A program made the translations under genes and the position numbers. The notes under the pieces were generated by a model, which worked only from the letters and a program-made list of their open reading frames with translations, did no database searches and was not told where the DNA came from. A DNA stretch of 9,050 nt from Deltaproteobacteria bacterium (GTDB taxonomy: Bacteria > Desulfobacterota > Desulfobacteria > C00003060 > C00003106): contig JAFDAE010000072.1 of assembly GCA_019314005.1 (NCBI GenBank), positions 1 through 9,050 on the forward strand, given 5' to 3'. Every line of letters begins with the position of its first letter. Positions within the stretch are counted from its first letter, which is position 1. Below are positions 7,892 through 9,050 of the stretch, one piece after another.

Positions 7892-8011
7892 GACCCTGCG
7901 CGGTCAGAGACCTTGAGCACGTACGGAAGCATCTTTCGCGGGAACCGGGAGATCCCGTCTTTGGCACGGGGGTTCCAAAGACCGTATTGGGAAGTCTAAG
8001 GACATAATCCA

Positions 8012-8504
8012 ATGATGAAAGAATATGGGAAGTCGGACAGCTCCATAATACATGGGAAGTTGTCGAACAAAGCCTGTAAAAAGGCGGCGGAGGCAATGGA
8101 GGAAAGTGGGCTGGCCAAGGGGAACACGTTTAGGCAAAACGCATACCGGACACGGTGCCGGAACCATGCGCAAAGTGCGTTTAAACGGGTACGCGGAGCA
8201 GCAAAAGGAGACAGGAAGCTTCGGTTCACTGCGCTTTTTCATCATGTTTACAGCATCGAAATGTTGTGCACAGCGTATTATGGAGTTAAACGCAAGGTTG
8301 CAGCAGGTATAGATAGATGGTGAGACATGGCAGCAGTACGGAAGAAACCTTGAAGGGAACCTTAAGGAATTTTCACAACGGCTGAAGCAAGGAGCGTACA
8401 GGGCAAAACCCACCGTAAGGCATTATATTGACAAACCGGATGGCCGCATACGACCGATTGGCATTTGTGTGTTGGAAGACAAGATCGTTCAGCGGGCAAC
8501 AACT
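8012..8504 (+). pseudogene. ltrA: Group II intron reverse transcriptase/maturase, frameshifted and truncated
   Basis: ATG 8012, with AAGGA about 9 bases upstream, opens a frame whose later part reads KLRFTALFHHVYSIEMLCTA then YYGVKRKVAAGID, a hallmark of group II intron RTs. The frame stops at TGA 8321-8323. Reading on one frame over from 8319 restores the family sequence: GETWQQYGRNLEGN, then KQGAYRAKPTVRHYIDKPDG, then RPIGICVLEDKIVQRA. The break is explained by one extra AGAT at 8311-8318 (AGAT twice in tandem); removing four bases gives a continuous AGIDGETW. Similarity ends at about 8504 (RATT), before the palm motifs. The YxDD catalytic box, maturase domain X and any endonuclease domain are absent. 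The intact protein would help splice and reverse-transcribe the intron. About 165 of the usual 400 or more residues remain. Confidence 0.85.
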
Positions 8505-8534
8505 ACCAGAGGTAGTGGTTTAAACCGATTAATC
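8502..8534 (+). repeat. Three consecutive dyads at the intron/epimerase junction
   Basis: Three palindromic units stand nearly end to end: ACTACC-AGA-GGTAGT (8502-8516), GGTTTAAACC (8517-8526) and GATTAATC (8527-8534). RT similarity stops at the left edge and epimerase similarity starts at the right edge, so this lies at the rearrangement join. GGTAGTGG (8511-8518) also has an inverted copy, CCACTACC, at 8571-8578. ACTACCAGAG (8502-8511) resembles ACTACCAAAG (8573-8582). I cannot tie it to a known element. Confidence 0.5.
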
Positions 8535-8973
8535 AATTACACAGGGCTGGTATTTCCATATCGGTTCCGGCCACTACCAAAGATCCCTTGGCTACGTGGG
8601 AAACACTGTTCACCAGATACATCAAATATTGCTTTCGCCAAGAGAAAAAGTGGACAGAAAAACCATGTATGTGGCAGATGATCAGCCGGCTGATCTTTAC
8701 GATATGGCGAATATGATCAGGCAATCCGTGGGGGCGCGAAATATTTATCATGTTCCGCTCTGGATGGCAAAATTGGCTGCAAGGGTTGGGGATGGCTGTA
8801 AAACGGTTGGCTGGCATAGTGTTCCACTGTCAAGTTTCAGGCTTAACAACATTCGTACCGAATACGTTTTCGATATGCGGCCCATTATGGAGGTTTCTAT
8901 GCCTTTGCCATACAGCCTGGAGGCGGGTGTGGAGCAGACTGTTCAATGGCTGCGTGAAATGGGAGAAATTTAA
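8533..8973 (+). pseudogene. NAD-dependent epimerase/dehydratase (SDR), C-terminal part only
   Basis: The frame is open from 8533 to TAA 8971-8973. It opens with ITQGWYFHIGSGHYQRSLGY then VGNTVHQIHQIL, the segment of extended SDR sugar epimerases in which GYVGN lines the substrate pocket. MYVADDQPADLYDMANMIRQ, VPLWMAKLAARVGD, RLNNIRTEYVFD and PLPYSLEAGVEQTVQWLREM follow, the usual C-terminal order. The N-terminal Rossmann domain with the GxxGxxG NAD loop and the YxxxK catalytic pair are missing, so activity is not expected. An upstream in-frame TAA at 8530-8532 separates it from the intron, and GTG 8596 or ATG 8665 could at most start a fragment. The intact enzyme would reshape a nucleotide sugar for the polysaccharide. 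Its exact substrate cannot be told. Confidence 0.82.
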
Positions 8974-8975
8974 TC

Positions 8976-9003
8976 CACAGATTTCGCAGATTGGCGCAGA
9001 TGG
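8976..9003 (+). repeat. CRCAGATT tandem repeat, three units
   Basis: Three imperfect units, CACAGATTT, CGCAGATTGG and CGCAGATGG, follow the epimerase stop by two bases. Very similar CACAGATTTCGCAGATT runs are scattered through intergenic regions of many bacterial genomes and are often mis-called as NLRNLRN-type peptides. Its role here is unknown. Any short frame crossing it should not be read as a gene. Confidence 0.6.
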
Positions 9004-9050
9004 CCGCTTTGAAGAGAATAAAACAGCTTGAAGAAAAAGGGTTGATTCGC
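9000..9050 (+). other. Possible start of a gene running off the right edge
   Basis: From ATG 9000 a frame stays open for the last 17 codons and reads MAALKRIKQLEEKGLIR. RIKQLEEKGLI resembles the recognition helix and turn of winged-helix regulators (Lrp or MarR type). No clear ribosome site precedes it and the ATG lies inside the CRCAGATT repeat, so the real start may lie elsewhere or the likeness may be chance. Confidence 0.15.

Larger units (their letters stand above)
7634..8504 (+). mobile_element. Group II intron, 5' part only (3' half missing)
   Basis: The segment starts near GTGCAC 7634, resembling the GUGYG 5' end of group II introns. It continues with about 375 bases of structured non-coding sequence before the intron ORF. 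Hairpins visible include CCGGTT/AACCGG at about 7661-7674, CGAATGTATC/GATACATTCG at 7862-7891, GGAACC/GGTTCC at 7941-7976 and CGGGA/TCCCG at 7946-7957. The stretch GTAGCGAACCACACCGACCC near 7713 also looks typical of bacterial group II intron RNA. An intron-type reverse-transcriptase gene follows in the same orientation, as expected for an ORF in domain IV. No domain V or VI and no intron 3' end appear downstream, because the RT is cut off and epimerase sequence follows. The element therefore cannot splice by itself. The exact 5' boundary is uncertain by several bases. Confidence 0.75.

Noticed and set aside
7688..7999. 103-codon + strand frame at the start of the intron
   Set aside because: It covers the structured ribozyme part of the intron, has no protein-like motif, and its apparent coding is a by-product of the RNA helices.
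7665..8413. Several overlapping minus-strand frames of 77-169 codons
   Set aside because: They are antisense to the intron RNA and RT gene, overlap one another in different frames, and have low-complexity Cys/Arg/Pro-rich content without recognisable domains.
8541..8577. RT-like reading LVFPYRFRP, similar to the FSYGFRP motif of intron RTs
   Set aside because: The overlapping frame gives a longer and better match to SDR epimerases (WYFHIGSGHYQRSLGYVGN), which continues for over 130 residues to the stop. The RT-like likeness is short and is not followed by further RT motifs.
8750..9031. 93-codon frame overlapping the epimerase end and the repeat
   Set aside because: It is out of frame with the clear epimerase coding sequence and ends in the NPQISQIGADG peptide, which is a typical false product of the CRCAGATT repeat.
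1..9050. CRISPR array, tRNA or rRNA genes
   Set aside because: No regularly spaced direct repeats with spacers, no cloverleaf-like TTCGAATC arm set and no rRNA segments were seen on either strand.

Overview
The window is part of a bacterial surface-polysaccharide (O-antigen, capsule or exopolysaccharide) gene cluster. All recognisable genes lie on the + strand. It holds four glycosyltransferases of the GT-B fold, one zinc-ribbon SAM methyltransferase and one multi-pass membrane protein of the O-antigen polymerase (Wzy) type. That set fits a Wzx/Wzy-dependent pathway: sugars are added to a lipid carrier on the cytoplasmic face, the unit is flipped, and it is polymerised on the outer face of the inner membrane. 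No Wzx flippase and no initiating phosphosugar transferase is visible, so the cluster probably continues to the left, where the tail of another gene enters the window. A Gram-negative host is likely from the gene set. The short CRCAGATT-type repeat at the right end and the group II intron occur in many environmental Gram-negatives, so I do not name a genus.

Layout. 1-119: the last 38 codons of an unrecognised upstream gene. 133-2592: two closely spaced glycosyltransferases, one GT4-like and one CgeB-like. 2691-3617: a methyltransferase. 3777-4976: a GT4-like glycosyltransferase whose usual catalytic glutamates are absent. 4997-5128: a remnant of the UDP-GlcNAc 2-epimerase gene wecB, reduced to its first about 28 and last about 15 codons, fused in frame. 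5166-6473 and 6474-7571: the Wzy-like polymerase and a canonical EX7E GT4 enzyme, abutting stop to start. These two genes, and the methyltransferase, look more A+T-rich than the first two genes, suggesting assembly from several sources.

From about 7634 the locus becomes a graveyard. The 5' part of a group II intron (RNA domains I-III and the start of its ORF) is followed by a reverse-transcriptase gene carrying a 4-bp tandem-duplication frameshift. That gene is cut off before the catalytic domain, at about 8504. A 33-bp run of three consecutive dyads lies at the cut. On its other side the C-terminal part of an NAD-dependent sugar epimerase/dehydratase begins without its N-terminal Rossmann domain. 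The intron has lost its 3' half and the epimerase its 5' half, so a deletion or recombination has fused them. After the epimerase stop there is a three-unit CRCAGATT repeat, and possibly the first codons of another gene run off the edge.

I see no new defence or mobile system. The notable points are the decay events: the in-frame wecB mini-ORF, the frameshifted and truncated intron RT, and the palindrome-rich intron/epimerase junction.
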